A stretch of 5,064 nt of DNA from Bacteroidota bacterium (lineage in GTDB: Bacteria; Bacteroidota; Kryptoniia; Kryptoniales; JAKASW01). Below the pieces are notes generated by a model that ran no database searches, was not told where the DNA came from, and was given only the letters and a program-made list of their open reading frames with translations. The position numbers and the translations under genes were made by a program. Each line of letters starts with the position of its first letter. Within the stretch, counting starts at the first letter, position 1. The stretch covers positions 1 to 5,064 of the forward strand of contig JAJYOS010000532.1 of NCBI GenBank assembly GCA_021796055.1, read 5' to 3'. Below are positions 1 to 5,064 of this stretch, one piece after another.

Positions 1-1
1 C

Positions 2-271
2 GAGGATCACGAAAAGGCGAAGACCTTTGCGACAATACTGCGCGACTCATCCATGTATGATGTCAACGTTGATCATGTCGAAACGAACATCATCATTTTT
101 GGAATAAAACATAAAATGAGCGCCGACCGGTTCATTGCCGATGCAAAGGCGATGGGAGTCCTGGTATCAGCAGGAAGCGCGGGAAAGTTGCGCGCGGTTA
201 CTCACCTGGATGTTTCGATGTCTCAAGTAAGAAAAGCCGCTGAGCTCCTCGCTAATTACAAAGGAAACTAA
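2..271 (+). CDS. ltaE: L-threonine aldolase (low-specificity), C-terminal fragment
   Basis: This is the 3' end of a gene that begins outside the window; the frame is open from base 2 to the TAA at 269-271, giving 89 visible residues. The family consists of PLP-dependent fold-type I enzymes that cleave L-threonine or L-allo-threonine to glycine and acetaldehyde in the cytoplasm. The visible part matches the small C-terminal domain. It starts with an EDHEKAKTFA-type helix, continues with a VETNIIIFGI strand, then a segment in which the residue side switches (MGVLVSAGSAGKLRAVTHLD), and ends with a helix of the kind that closes this domain (VRKAAELLANY). The LRAVTHLDVS stretch is the most characteristic element. 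The PLP-binding lysine and active-site histidine lie upstream and cannot be checked. The internal ATG at 53 is not a real start, because homology continues upstream of it. Related aldolase or beta-eliminating lyase subfamilies remain possible, but the threonine aldolase call is good. Confidence 0.85.
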   Translation, partial: EDHEKAKTFATILRDSSMYDVNVDHVETNIIIFGIKHKMSADRFIADAKAMGVLVSAGSAGKLRAVTHLDVSMSQVRKAAELLANYKGN

Positions 272-328
272 AGAGACATTTTCACATCGAAAAAATATCC
301 CACATTCAAAGTATTAGACTGAGCCCAG

Positions 329-1822
329 ATGGCATCGACAGTTGAGCATATCCCGGAAATAACCGAACTGGAGAAGGCGAATAAAGCGGGGTATACTCAT
401 TATCCTGTCGTGGTAGAATCACTCCAGGACATTTACACGCCTGTCGGACTATATCTAAGACTGAGGACCCTCGGCGACAACAGCTTCCTGCTCGAGAGCG
501 CGGACGGGGGCGAGAAGATCGGCCGGTATTCATTCATGGGGGTAAATCCTTTCACGAGCTTTCGGGTTATTGGCGGAAAAGTCGTTATCGATGGTGTGGA
601 GAAAAAGAATGCCGGTTCGCCTATATCAGAATTAAAGAACTTCTTTTCGGGTTTTAGGGTTTTTCCTGTAGAGAATCTTCCACGACTTGCCGGAGGCGCC
701 GTCGGCTATTTCGGATACGATTTCGTGAAATATTTGGAGGCGATTCCGGTAGGCGAATCCGGGAAGCAGGTACCGGAAGTATTTCTCAATTTTTACGATA
801 CGATTCTGGCTGTCGACAATCTGAAGAGGAGAGTCGTCATTGTCACCTTGATACCCTTAACGGGAGACGCCTCTTCGCTTGAAAATGTTCTTAACGATCG
901 AGTTTCCTACGCAAGAAGGATCGTCGATCTCATAGGAGACCGCGGTTTGGGTCCTGCGTCGCTTCGCTGCTCGGTCGGCGAACCGAAGTTCAACATGACA
1001 AAAGAACGATACGAGCAAATCGTTTCAAGGGCCAAGCAATACATAGTGGAAGGAGACATTTTCCAGGTCGTCCTTTCGCAACGCGCTGAGTTTGCGCTGG
1101 ACGGCGATCCCTTTCTCCTTTACAGGAGCGTGAGGGCGCTCAATCCTTCACCATACATGTTTTACCTCGAGTTTGGAAAAGGAAAAGAGCGGTTAGGGGT
1201 GATAGGATCGTCGCCCGAGATGTTTGTACGCAAGGAAGGCAAACGAATCGAGATGCGCCCGATTGCCGGTACCAGCCCGCGAGGAGCGACGGTTGATGAA
1301 GACGAGCGCTTCACCCGGCAGCTCGTGACGGACGAAAAGGAAAAGGCGGAGCACGTGATGCTTGTCGATCTTGGCCGCAACGACATAGGACGTGTCGCGT
1401 CGACCGGCACAGTGCGCGTGGAAAATTTCATGCACGTCGAGAAGTTCTCTCACGTAATGCACATAGTCTCCGATGTGATCGGAACGATAGATGCAGGCAG
1501 AGATGCCGTCGAGACGCTCGCGGCGTGTTTTCCCGCCGGGACGCTGAGTGGGGCGCCGAAAGTCCGCGCCATGGAAATCATCTCAGAGTTAGAGACTACA
1601 CCGAGACAAATCTACGGCGGAACTGTCGGTTATATAGATTTCAACAATAACATGGACACATGCATTGCCATCAGGACGTTCGTTGTAGAGGGGGACATCG
1701 CTTATCTGCAGGCGGGAGCCGGAATAGTGTACGATTCCGATCCGGAACGCGAATACAATGAGTCACTGAACAAGATGAGGGCCAATCTGGAAGCGGTTAA
1801 AGTACTGGATAAGTTTCAATGA
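329..1822 (+). CDS. trpE: Anthranilate synthase component I (TrpE)
   Basis: The 497-residue product is full length for the family. It converts chorismate to anthranilate with ammonia supplied by the TrpG subunit, the first step of tryptophan synthesis, in the cytoplasm. The N-terminal domain (about residues 25-165) carries LLES at 54-57 with Ser68, matching the LLESx10S tryptophan-binding motif; NPSPYMFYL (272-280) is a second part of that allosteric site. The C-terminal chorismate-binding domain (about 223-490) contains GSSPEMFV (293-300), PIAGT (311-315), LGRNDIGRV (348-356), HVMHIVSDV with the expected active-site His378, FPAGTLSGAPK (401-411) and QAGAGIVYDSDPE (461-473). The alanine of PIAGT points to anthranilate synthase, since aminodeoxychorismate synthases usually have PIKGT. 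Ser316 follows PIAGT where arginine is common. ATG 329 is chosen because an in-frame TGA lies at 320-322 and no nearby alternative exists, although the ribosome site is weak. The last codons overlap trpG by ATGA. Confidence 0.96.
   Translation: MASTVEHIPEITELEKANKAGYTHYPVVVESLQDIYTPVGLYLRLRTLGDNSFLLESADGGEKIGRYSFMGVNPFTSFRVIGGKVVIDGVEKKNAGSPISELKNFFSGFRVFPVENLPRLAGGAVGYFGYDFVKYLEAIPVGESGKQVPEVFLNFYDTILAVDNLKRRVVIVTLIPLTGDASSLENVLNDRVSYARRIVDLIGDRGLGPASLRCSVGEPKFNMTKERYEQIVSRAKQYIVEGDIFQVVLSQRAEFALDGDPFLLYRSVRALNPSPYMFYLEFGKGKERLGVIGSSPEMFVRKEGKRIEMRPIAGTSPRGATVDEDERFTRQLVTDEKEKAEHVMLVDLGRNDIGRVASTGTVRVENFMHVEKFSHVMHIVSDVIGTIDAGRDAVETLAACFPAGTLSGAPKVRAMEIISELETTPRQIYGGTVGYIDFNNNMDTCIAIRTFVVEGDIAYLQAGAGIVYDSDPEREYNESLNKMRANLEAVKVLDKFQ
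1819..1822 (+). other. ATGA stop/start overlap coupling trpE and trpG
   Basis: The trpG start ATG (1819-1821) and the trpE stop TGA (1820-1822) share bases. Together with the poor ribosome binding site for trpG, this suggests termination-reinitiation, which would help make the two subunits in matched amounts. Confidence 0.9.
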
Positions 1823-2388
1823 TTCTTTTGATAGATAACTACGATTCCTTCACATACAACCTGTACCAGTATCTTTCCGAGCTTGGGGCAGATGTTTCGG
1901 TTGCTCGCAATGACAAAATCACGCTCGAGGAAATCGGAAGAAAACAGCCTGAAGCGATCGTAATTTCTCCCGGCCCGAAAACGCCTGCCGAGGCGGGAAT
2001 ATCGGAGAACGTCGTAAAGACGTTTCACAAGTCCGTGCCTATACTTGGCGTTTGCCTTGGACATCAAGCAATCGGCGAAGTCTTCGGAGGACGGATCGTC
2101 AAGGCGCCTGTCCCGATGCACGGGAAAATCTCGCAAATCTTGCATAACGGCAGATCGATATTTAATTCTCTTCCAATACCTTTTCCCGCGACGAGATATC
2201 ATTCGCTGATCGTCGACAGGCAAGATTTGCCAGAACAGCTCGATGTCATTTCGTGGACGGAAGACAACCTAATCATGGGGTTGAAGCATCGCGATTATCC
2301 GACTGTCGGCGTCCAATTTCATCCCGAGTCCATAATGACGGACAACGGAAAAACCCTTCTTCAAAACTTTCTTGATGGAAGAATCTGA
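1819..2388 (+). CDS. trpG: Anthranilate/aminodeoxychorismate synthase component II, glutamine amidotransferase
   Basis: This 189-residue class I glutamine amidotransferase hydrolyses glutamine and channels ammonia to TrpE. The length is typical of unfused TrpG/PabA. Visible motifs are NYDSFTYNL (7-15), SPGPKTPAEAG (50-60, oxyanion/glutamine region), GVCLGHQAIGEVFGG (77-91) with nucleophile Cys79, the RYHSL segment (126-130) and GVQFHPES (164-171) with His168 and Glu170, so the catalytic triad is complete. The fourth SPGP-loop position is Lys54, where Gly or Cys is frequent. The start ATG overlaps the trpE stop as ATGA; only a weak upstream purine stretch (GGATAAG, 1807-1813) is present, so translation is probably coupled to trpE. 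In many bacteria one such subunit also serves folate synthesis with PabB. Sequence alone does not exclude that dual role, and the symbol pabA would be equally defensible. Confidence 0.94.
   Translation: MILLIDNYDSFTYNLYQYLSELGADVSVARNDKITLEEIGRKQPEAIVISPGPKTPAEAGISENVVKTFHKSVPILGVCLGHQAIGEVFGGRIVKAPVPMHGKISQILHNGRSIFNSLPIPFPATRYHSLIVDRQDLPEQLDVISWTEDNLIMGLKHRDYPTVGVQFHPESIMTDNGKTLLQNFLDGRI
2377..2381 (+). promoter_or_regulatory. Ribosome binding site deciding the LOG-family start
   Basis: GGAAG lies 8 bases before ATG 2390. Upstream in-frame alternatives (TTG 2372, ATG 2375) have no purine-rich stretch at the right distance and lie inside trpG, so ATG 2390 is preferred. The site itself is within the last codons of trpG. 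Confidence 0.65.
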
Positions 2389-2389
2389 T

Positions 2390-3094
2390 ATGAGCACTAC
2401 TATCAATCATGCCCCGAACAACGATCGCATGTCAATCCTAGAGGCGCGTCAAAGGGATATTTGGCGAATTTTCAAGATAATGTCCGAGTTTGTCGATGGA
2501 TTCGACCTTCTCAGCAGGGCATCGCCCGCTGTCTCTATTTTTGGATCTGCGAGAATGAAGCCGGGAAGTAAGTACTACGAGCTAACGCGCCAGGTAGCTT
2601 ACGAGCTAGCAAAGACCGGTTACGCGATAGTCAGCGGCGGTGGCGGTGGCTTGATGGAAGCCGCCAATCGCGGAGCGCGCGAAGCGGGGGGAGAATCTAT
2701 CGGACTCAATATCGAGCTGCCTTTTGAGCAGAAATCGAATGACTACATAGATCAGGATAAATTGATGACCTTTCAGCACTTCTTCGTCCGAAAGGTGATG
2801 TTTGTAAAGTACGCGCAGGGATTCGTGGTCATGCCTGGTGGGTATGGTACCCTCGACGAATTTTCCGAGGCAATCACTCTAATACAGACAAAGAAGACGA
2901 AGAGGTTTCCGGTAATCCTGATGGGGAAGGAGTATTGGGAAAAGCTTCTTGCATGGATAAAGGAGACCGCTCTCGCCGAAGGAAGCATTTCAGAGGCTGA
3001 CCTTGACATCTTTAACGTTTGTGACGATCCGGCGGAGGCGGTCAGCATAATTACAGACTTTGGGATCAGGCACGGATATGTCACGAATTTCTAA
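2390..3094 (+). CDS. LOG family protein (TIGR00730-type nucleotide 5'-monophosphate phosphoribohydrolase)
   Basis: The 234-residue protein has the Rossmann-like fold signature of the LOG/lysine-decarboxylase-like family. Characterised members release a purine base or cytokinin base and ribose 5-phosphate from nucleoside 5'-monophosphates. Visible elements are a helical N-terminal extension (about 15-45), FGSAR (51-55), a glycine-rich phosphate loop GGGGGLMEAANRGA (83-96), FFVRKVMFVKYA (131-142) with the likely catalytic Arg134, and PGGYGTLDEF (149-158), which is the PGGxGTxxE hallmark with catalytic Glu157. The phosphate loop is usually GGGxxGxMEA with proline; here it is all glycine. Older annotations call this family lysine decarboxylase, which is wrong for the reaction. 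The start is ATG 2390, one base after the trpG stop. The natural substrate cannot be told from sequence: cytokinin nucleotides, AMP or damaged nucleotides are all possible. Confidence 0.9.
   Translation: MSTTINHAPNNDRMSILEARQRDIWRIFKIMSEFVDGFDLLSRASPAVSIFGSARMKPGSKYYELTRQVAYELAKTGYAIVSGGGGGLMEAANRGAREAGGESIGLNIELPFEQKSNDYIDQDKLMTFQHFFVRKVMFVKYAQGFVVMPGGYGTLDEFSEAITLIQTKKTKRFPVILMGKEYWEKLLAWIKETALAEGSISEADLDIFNVCDDPAEAVSIITDFGIRHGYVTNF
3068..3070 (+). promoter_or_regulatory. Weak ribosome binding site for the lytic transglycosylase
   Basis: An AGG triplet within GGGATCAGG lies 7 bases before ATG 3078, inside the 3' end of the LOG gene. It supports ATG 3078 over the in-frame TTG at 3060, which would only add six residues ahead of a normal N-terminus. 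Confidence 0.45.
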
Positions 3095-4205
3095 ATCTTT
3101 CGTCTTCGTGGGCGTACCGATCGGCATCTTGCTCGCGGCGCTCTTTGCGATATTCACACATAAATTCGGACTTGGCACTCCATCAAACTCTGTCGGTGCG
3201 AGCTATGTAAGCCGTTTGTCGACTTACCACATCCCGGACACGCTTGAATTCTGTGGGGAAGGGATGCCTCTCCGTGATGAATACGTCCGGCGTAGGATGG
3301 AACAGGCATTCTACATAGAATTGTCCGACGCGCAGATAATTCTGGATCTAAAGCGCAGTGCCGTATATTTTCCGTATATCGAAAAGAAGCTGCGGGAAAT
3401 GAATCTGCCTCAGGATCTCAAGTATCTGCCTGTGGCAGAAAGCGCTCTCAGAAATCTTGTCTCTTACGCTGGAGCTGCAGGGATATGGCAGTTCACGAGA
3501 GCGACCGCATGGCGCTACGGACTCATCGTCAATTATAATGTCGATGAGCGCTACAATTTTCGAAAGGCAACAGTTGCCGCGCTGAAATATCTTTCAGACC
3601 TGCACTCGGTGTTCGGCAACTGGACCACTGCCGTCGCCGCGTACAACATGGGACAAAACGGAATGCTTGCCACCGTTCGTTACCAGATGACTCATGATTA
3701 CTACGATTTGCACCTCAACGACCAGACCTCACGGTTTATTTTTAGGATCGTCGCCATAAAACAAATAATGTCGCATTACCGGAGGTATGGATTCGATCTG
3801 AATGCCGATGAATTCTACCCGGCTCCTCAAACCAAACTTGTGGACGCGGGAAGCATTTACAATCTCGCCGCCTGGGCCAGGCAACAGGGCACTACGTACC
3901 AAGAGGTGAAATACCTGAATCCCTGGGTGCTGAGGAGGGTGCTTCCTGCCGGTCGGTGGACCATAGAACTTCCTGCGTCATGTCATCCAGTCCTCCTGGC
4001 TACTAGTATTGAGCCAGGCAGGTCGGACAGCTCGGGAACGACGACGTATGTCGTCAAAGAAGGCGATTCGCTTGTCAGGATTGCTCAAAGATACGGCTTA
4101 ACCGTAAACGATCTGACAGAGATGAATAATCTGCCGCAGGGACGGTATCTGATGGCGGGACAGAAGCTGTTGGTACCCGCGAGCGCCTCGAACCTTGGCC
4201 GTTAG
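3078..4205 (+). CDS. Membrane-anchored lytic transglycosylase, SLT domain plus LysM (MltD-like)
   Basis: The 375-residue protein should cleave the MurNAc-GlcNAc bond of peptidoglycan, forming 1,6-anhydro ends, on the outer side of the cytoplasmic membrane. A short basic N-terminus precedes one hydrophobic segment (about 7-27) with no lipobox cysteine, so it is predicted to be a signal anchor and not a lipoprotein. The family-1 SLT domain spans about 95-235: LPVAES (117-122) with catalytic Glu121, GAAGIWQF (132-139), NVDERYNFRKAT (154-165) and AVAAYNMGQNG (185-195). Residues about 258-300 look like a degenerate LysM-like segment, as seen in MltD proteins (YQEVKYLNP, then a hydrophobic strand ending ELP). 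A clear LysM peptidoglycan-binding domain follows at about 323-367 (YVVKEGDSLVRIAQRYG, then AGQKLLVP). The gene overlaps the LOG gene by 17 bases, which indicates co-transcription. The MltD assignment rests on architecture; the symbol is left blank because E. coli MltD is longer and has more LysM domains. Confidence 0.92.
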   Translation: MSRISKSFVFVGVPIGILLAALFAIFTHKFGLGTPSNSVGASYVSRLSTYHIPDTLEFCGEGMPLRDEYVRRRMEQAFYIELSDAQIILDLKRSAVYFPYIEKKLREMNLPQDLKYLPVAESALRNLVSYAGAAGIWQFTRATAWRYGLIVNYNVDERYNFRKATVAALKYLSDLHSVFGNWTTAVAAYNMGQNGMLATVRYQMTHDYYDLHLNDQTSRFIFRIVAIKQIMSHYRRYGFDLNADEFYPAPQTKLVDAGSIYNLAAWARQQGTTYQEVKYLNPWVLRRVLPAGRWTIELPASCHPVLLATSIEPGRSDSSGTTTYVVKEGDSLVRIAQRYGLTVNDLTEMNNLPQGRYLMAGQKLLVPASASNLGR

Positions 4206-4224
4206 CGCTCGTCTAATTGAATAA

Positions 4225-4258
4225 CCCTCGCGCGGCACGGCTTAATGACGTGTGAGGG
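4225..4258 (+). terminator. Possible hairpin terminator after the trpE-to-transglycosylase block (no T-tract)
   Basis: CCCTCGCGC (4225-4233) can pair with GTGTGAGGG (4250-4258), a 9-bp stem with two G-U wobbles and a 16-base loop, beginning 20 bases after the transglycosylase stop codon. Position suits a transcription terminator, but the bases after the stem are AAACGAATTGTTT and not a T run, so it is not a canonical intrinsic terminator. It may instead protect the 3' end of the mRNA or be a chance structure. Confidence 0.35.
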
Positions 4259-4280
4259 AAACGAATTGTTTGGTGGCACC

Positions 4281-4295
4281 GCCGCGCATCGCGGC
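4281..4295. repeat. Perfect inverted repeat GCCGCG-CAT-CGCGGC
   Basis: Two 6-base arms, all G and C, flank a 3-base loop in the spacer before the DUF123 gene. The 5' edge is 14 bases after a shorter palindromic stretch (AAACGAATTGTTT, 4259-4271 region). It can form a compact stem-loop in RNA of either strand. No T run follows, so a terminator role is doubtful; it could be an mRNA structure or protein-binding site. Confidence 0.5.
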
Positions 4296-4307
4296 TCGCA
4301 CGAGTGA

Positions 4308-4318
4308 CAGGCCGCCTG
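4308..4318. repeat. Short odd palindrome CAGGC-C-GCCTG
   Basis: Five-base arms surround a single central C just upstream of the preferred DUF123 start. A one-base loop is too tight for an RNA hairpin, so any function would be as a duplex DNA site. Eleven bases is short enough for chance. Confidence 0.25.
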
Positions 4319-4342
4319 ACGAGTACTGGCAAGAATGATCTA

Positions 4343-4816
4343 ATGAGAACCATAGAGATTGTGAAAGTACAATCGTTTCCTGCTATTGTTCCAGCGAACA
4401 GCCCATATGTGTCTTACCAGATACATTTCAAACTCAGTGCCCCATTGACTCTTAAGATAGGGAAGCTTGGAATACATTATCTCCCGGCAGGGAATTATGT
4501 CTACACCGGAAGCGCGAAGAGGAACATACGCGCGAGAGTCCTTCGGCATCTGACGGGAGCAAGGAAGAAGCATTGGCACATCGACTATTTGCTCGCAGAC
4601 CCGGGCATATCATTCACGCGCATAGTCTTATCGGAAATCAGTGAATGTAAACTTAACACTGGTACAGATGGGAGAATAATTGTCCCTCGATTCGGTTCTA
4701 CTGATTGCGATGAAGGGTGTGGAAGTCATTTGAAGCTTGTAGATGAAAACAGAAGTACCAAACGTCAAAGTCAGACGAAAGATAACCCGTTTCGGAAAGC
4801 TTTGCGTAAACCTTAA
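4343..4816 (+). CDS. DUF123 family protein, GIY-YIG-like (Uri-type) nuclease homologue
   Basis: The 157-residue product resembles the DUF123 family, distant relatives of GIY-YIG nucleases that occur alone or fused to endonuclease III and other DNA-repair proteins; their biochemical role is poorly established. Supporting features are a first strand followed by LTLKIGKLGIHYLPAG, the GIY-YIG-like GNYVYTGSA (50-58), an arginine-rich helix (RNIRARVLRHL, 60-70), KKHWHIDYLL (75-84), a cysteine in SECKLN (Cys102), and the C-terminal FGSTDCDEGCGSHL (117-130) with Cys122, Cys126 and His129, which may bind a metal. A charged tail (about 131-157) extends beyond the domain. ATG 4343 is preferred, but its ribosome site is weak; GTG 4304 would add 13 residues with no better signal, so the start is uncertain. 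Family members usually begin close to the first strand, so the about 25 residues before it are an unusual extension under either start. Confidence 0.78.
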   Translation: MRTIEIVKVQSFPAIVPANSPYVSYQIHFKLSAPLTLKIGKLGIHYLPAGNYVYTGSAKRNIRARVLRHLTGARKKHWHIDYLLADPGISFTRIVLSEISECKLNTGTDGRIIVPRFGSTDCDEGCGSHLKLVDENRSTKRQSQTKDNPFRKALRKP

Positions 4817-4825
4817 TCACAAAAT

Positions 4826-4830
4826 GGAGG
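4826..4830 (+). promoter_or_regulatory. Strong ribosome binding site for the exported propeller protein
   Basis: A full GGAGG sits 8 bases before ATG 4839. It is the best Shine-Dalgarno match at any gene start in the window, and it fixes the start of the last gene despite several later in-frame ATGs. Confidence 0.85.
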
Positions 4831-4838
4831 AAATCCAA

Positions 4839-5064
4839 ATGCCAGAAAAGAAGAGAGGCAATGCTCTGAAAGGAATGGCAGGCGTTGCAATGCTAATATG
4901 CCTGCTTCCTCTTCTTGCTGCGGCAAAAACTGATGGCTTCGATGTAATGCATAACATCAAATTCAGAAGTATCGGGCCGGCCGCCGGCGGTGGGAGAGTC
5001 AGCGCGGTTGCCGGTATTCCCGGTCAGCCGAGCATATATTACGTCGGCGCTGCAGGAGGCGGCG
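4839..5064 (+). CDS. Exported sortilin/BNR-repeat beta-propeller protein, N-terminal fragment
   Basis: Seventy-five complete codons are visible before the window ends, and no stop occurs. A classic signal peptide comprises a basic N-terminus (MPEKKRGNALKG), a hydrophobic core (about 13-26, AMLICLLPLL) and an AAA-K cleavage region near residues 27-30, so export through Sec is expected. The single cysteine lies inside the hydrophobic core without a lipobox, so a lipoprotein is unlikely. The mature start (IKFRSIGPAAGGGRVSAVAG, 41-60, then QPSIYYVGAAGGG) matches the first blade of proteins annotated as glycosyl hydrolase, BNR-repeat or VPS10/sortilin-like, which are usually about 700-1100 residues and probably secreted or outer-membrane associated. 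Despite the common label, glycosidase activity is not established for most members. The function of this copy cannot be set from the fragment. It begins 22 bases after the DUF123 stop, and the two may share a transcript. Confidence 0.8.
   Translation, partial: MPEKKRGNALKGMAGVAMLICLLPLLAAAKTDGFDVMHNIKFRSIGPAAGGGRVSAVAGIPGQPSIYYVGAAGGG

Noticed and set aside
272..328. Possible trpE promoter or tryptophan attenuator in the gap after the threonine aldolase gene
   Set aside because: TTCACA (281-286) and TATTAG (312-317) are spaced about 25 bases apart, too far for a standard promoter. The 57 bases contain no Trp-rich leader peptide, no paired hairpins and no T-tract. A promoter may exist but cannot be supported.
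1162..1462. Two overlapping 89-codon minus-strand open frames inside trpE
   Set aside because: Both are antisense to the conserved chorismate-binding domain and have low-complexity, Arg/Ser-rich products typical of shadow frames.
1816..2223. Open frame of 135 codons on the minus strand
   Set aside because: It lies wholly opposite trpG, whose triad and motifs are intact; the reverse translation shows no recognisable domain.
2773..3178. Minus-strand open frames opposite the LOG and transglycosylase genes
   Set aside because: They overlap well-supported coding sequence and show no motif or start signal.
4340..4579. Minus-strand open frame of 79 codons opposite the DUF123 gene
   Set aside because: The plus-strand product carries family motifs, while this one has none.
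4975..4982. GGCCGGCC palindrome in the last gene
   Set aside because: It lies within Gly/Ala/Pro codons of a conserved propeller segment, so coding constraint explains it.
1..5064. CRISPR array, tRNA/rRNA genes, insertion sequence, toxin-antitoxin, phage or defence genes
   Set aside because: I saw no regularly spaced repeats, cloverleaf-like sequence, transposase, terminal inverted repeats or recognisable defence domains on either strand.

Overview
The window reads as an ordinary, gene-dense bacterial chromosome segment. Every credible gene is on the + strand. Shine-Dalgarno-type start sites, an anchored lytic transglycosylase and a secreted beta-propeller-type protein suggest a Gram-negative bacterium. 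The compact gene packing, mid-range base composition and sortilin/BNR-type propeller are reminiscent of the Bacteroidota/Ignavibacteria/Gemmatimonadota neighbourhood, but this taxonomic guess is inference; no rRNA or other diagnostic marker is present.

Layout. (1) The left edge holds the C-terminal end of a PLP-dependent L-threonine aldolase. (2) A 57-base gap leads into a tightly packed four-gene block from 329 to 4205: trpE (anthranilate synthase large subunit), trpG/pabA (glutamine amidotransferase subunit, overlapping trpE by 4 bases), a LOG-family nucleotide phosphoribohydrolase (starting 1 base after the trpG stop) and a membrane-anchored lytic transglycosylase with a C-terminal LysM domain (overlapping the LOG gene by 17 bases). 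(3) A 137-base GC-rich spacer with inverted repeats separates this block from a small stand-alone DUF123/GIY-YIG-like protein. (4) After a strong ribosome binding site, a signal-peptide-bearing protein of the sortilin/BNR-propeller type begins and runs off the right edge.

How the genes work together. TrpE and TrpG form the glutamine-dependent anthranilate synthase, the first committed step from chorismate to tryptophan. TrpE keeps the tryptophan feedback-binding motif and the PIAGT motif of anthranilate synthases, so it is unlikely to be a PabB. The remaining trp genes are not next to this pair. The LOG-family and transglycosylase genes have no known role in tryptophan synthesis, yet the stop/start spacing argues that all four are co-transcribed and translationally coupled. 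I found no tRNA, rRNA, CRISPR array, transposon or prophage signal, and no clear undescribed system. The items most worth a second look are the mixed operon, the stand-alone DUF123 protein and the structured spacer before it.
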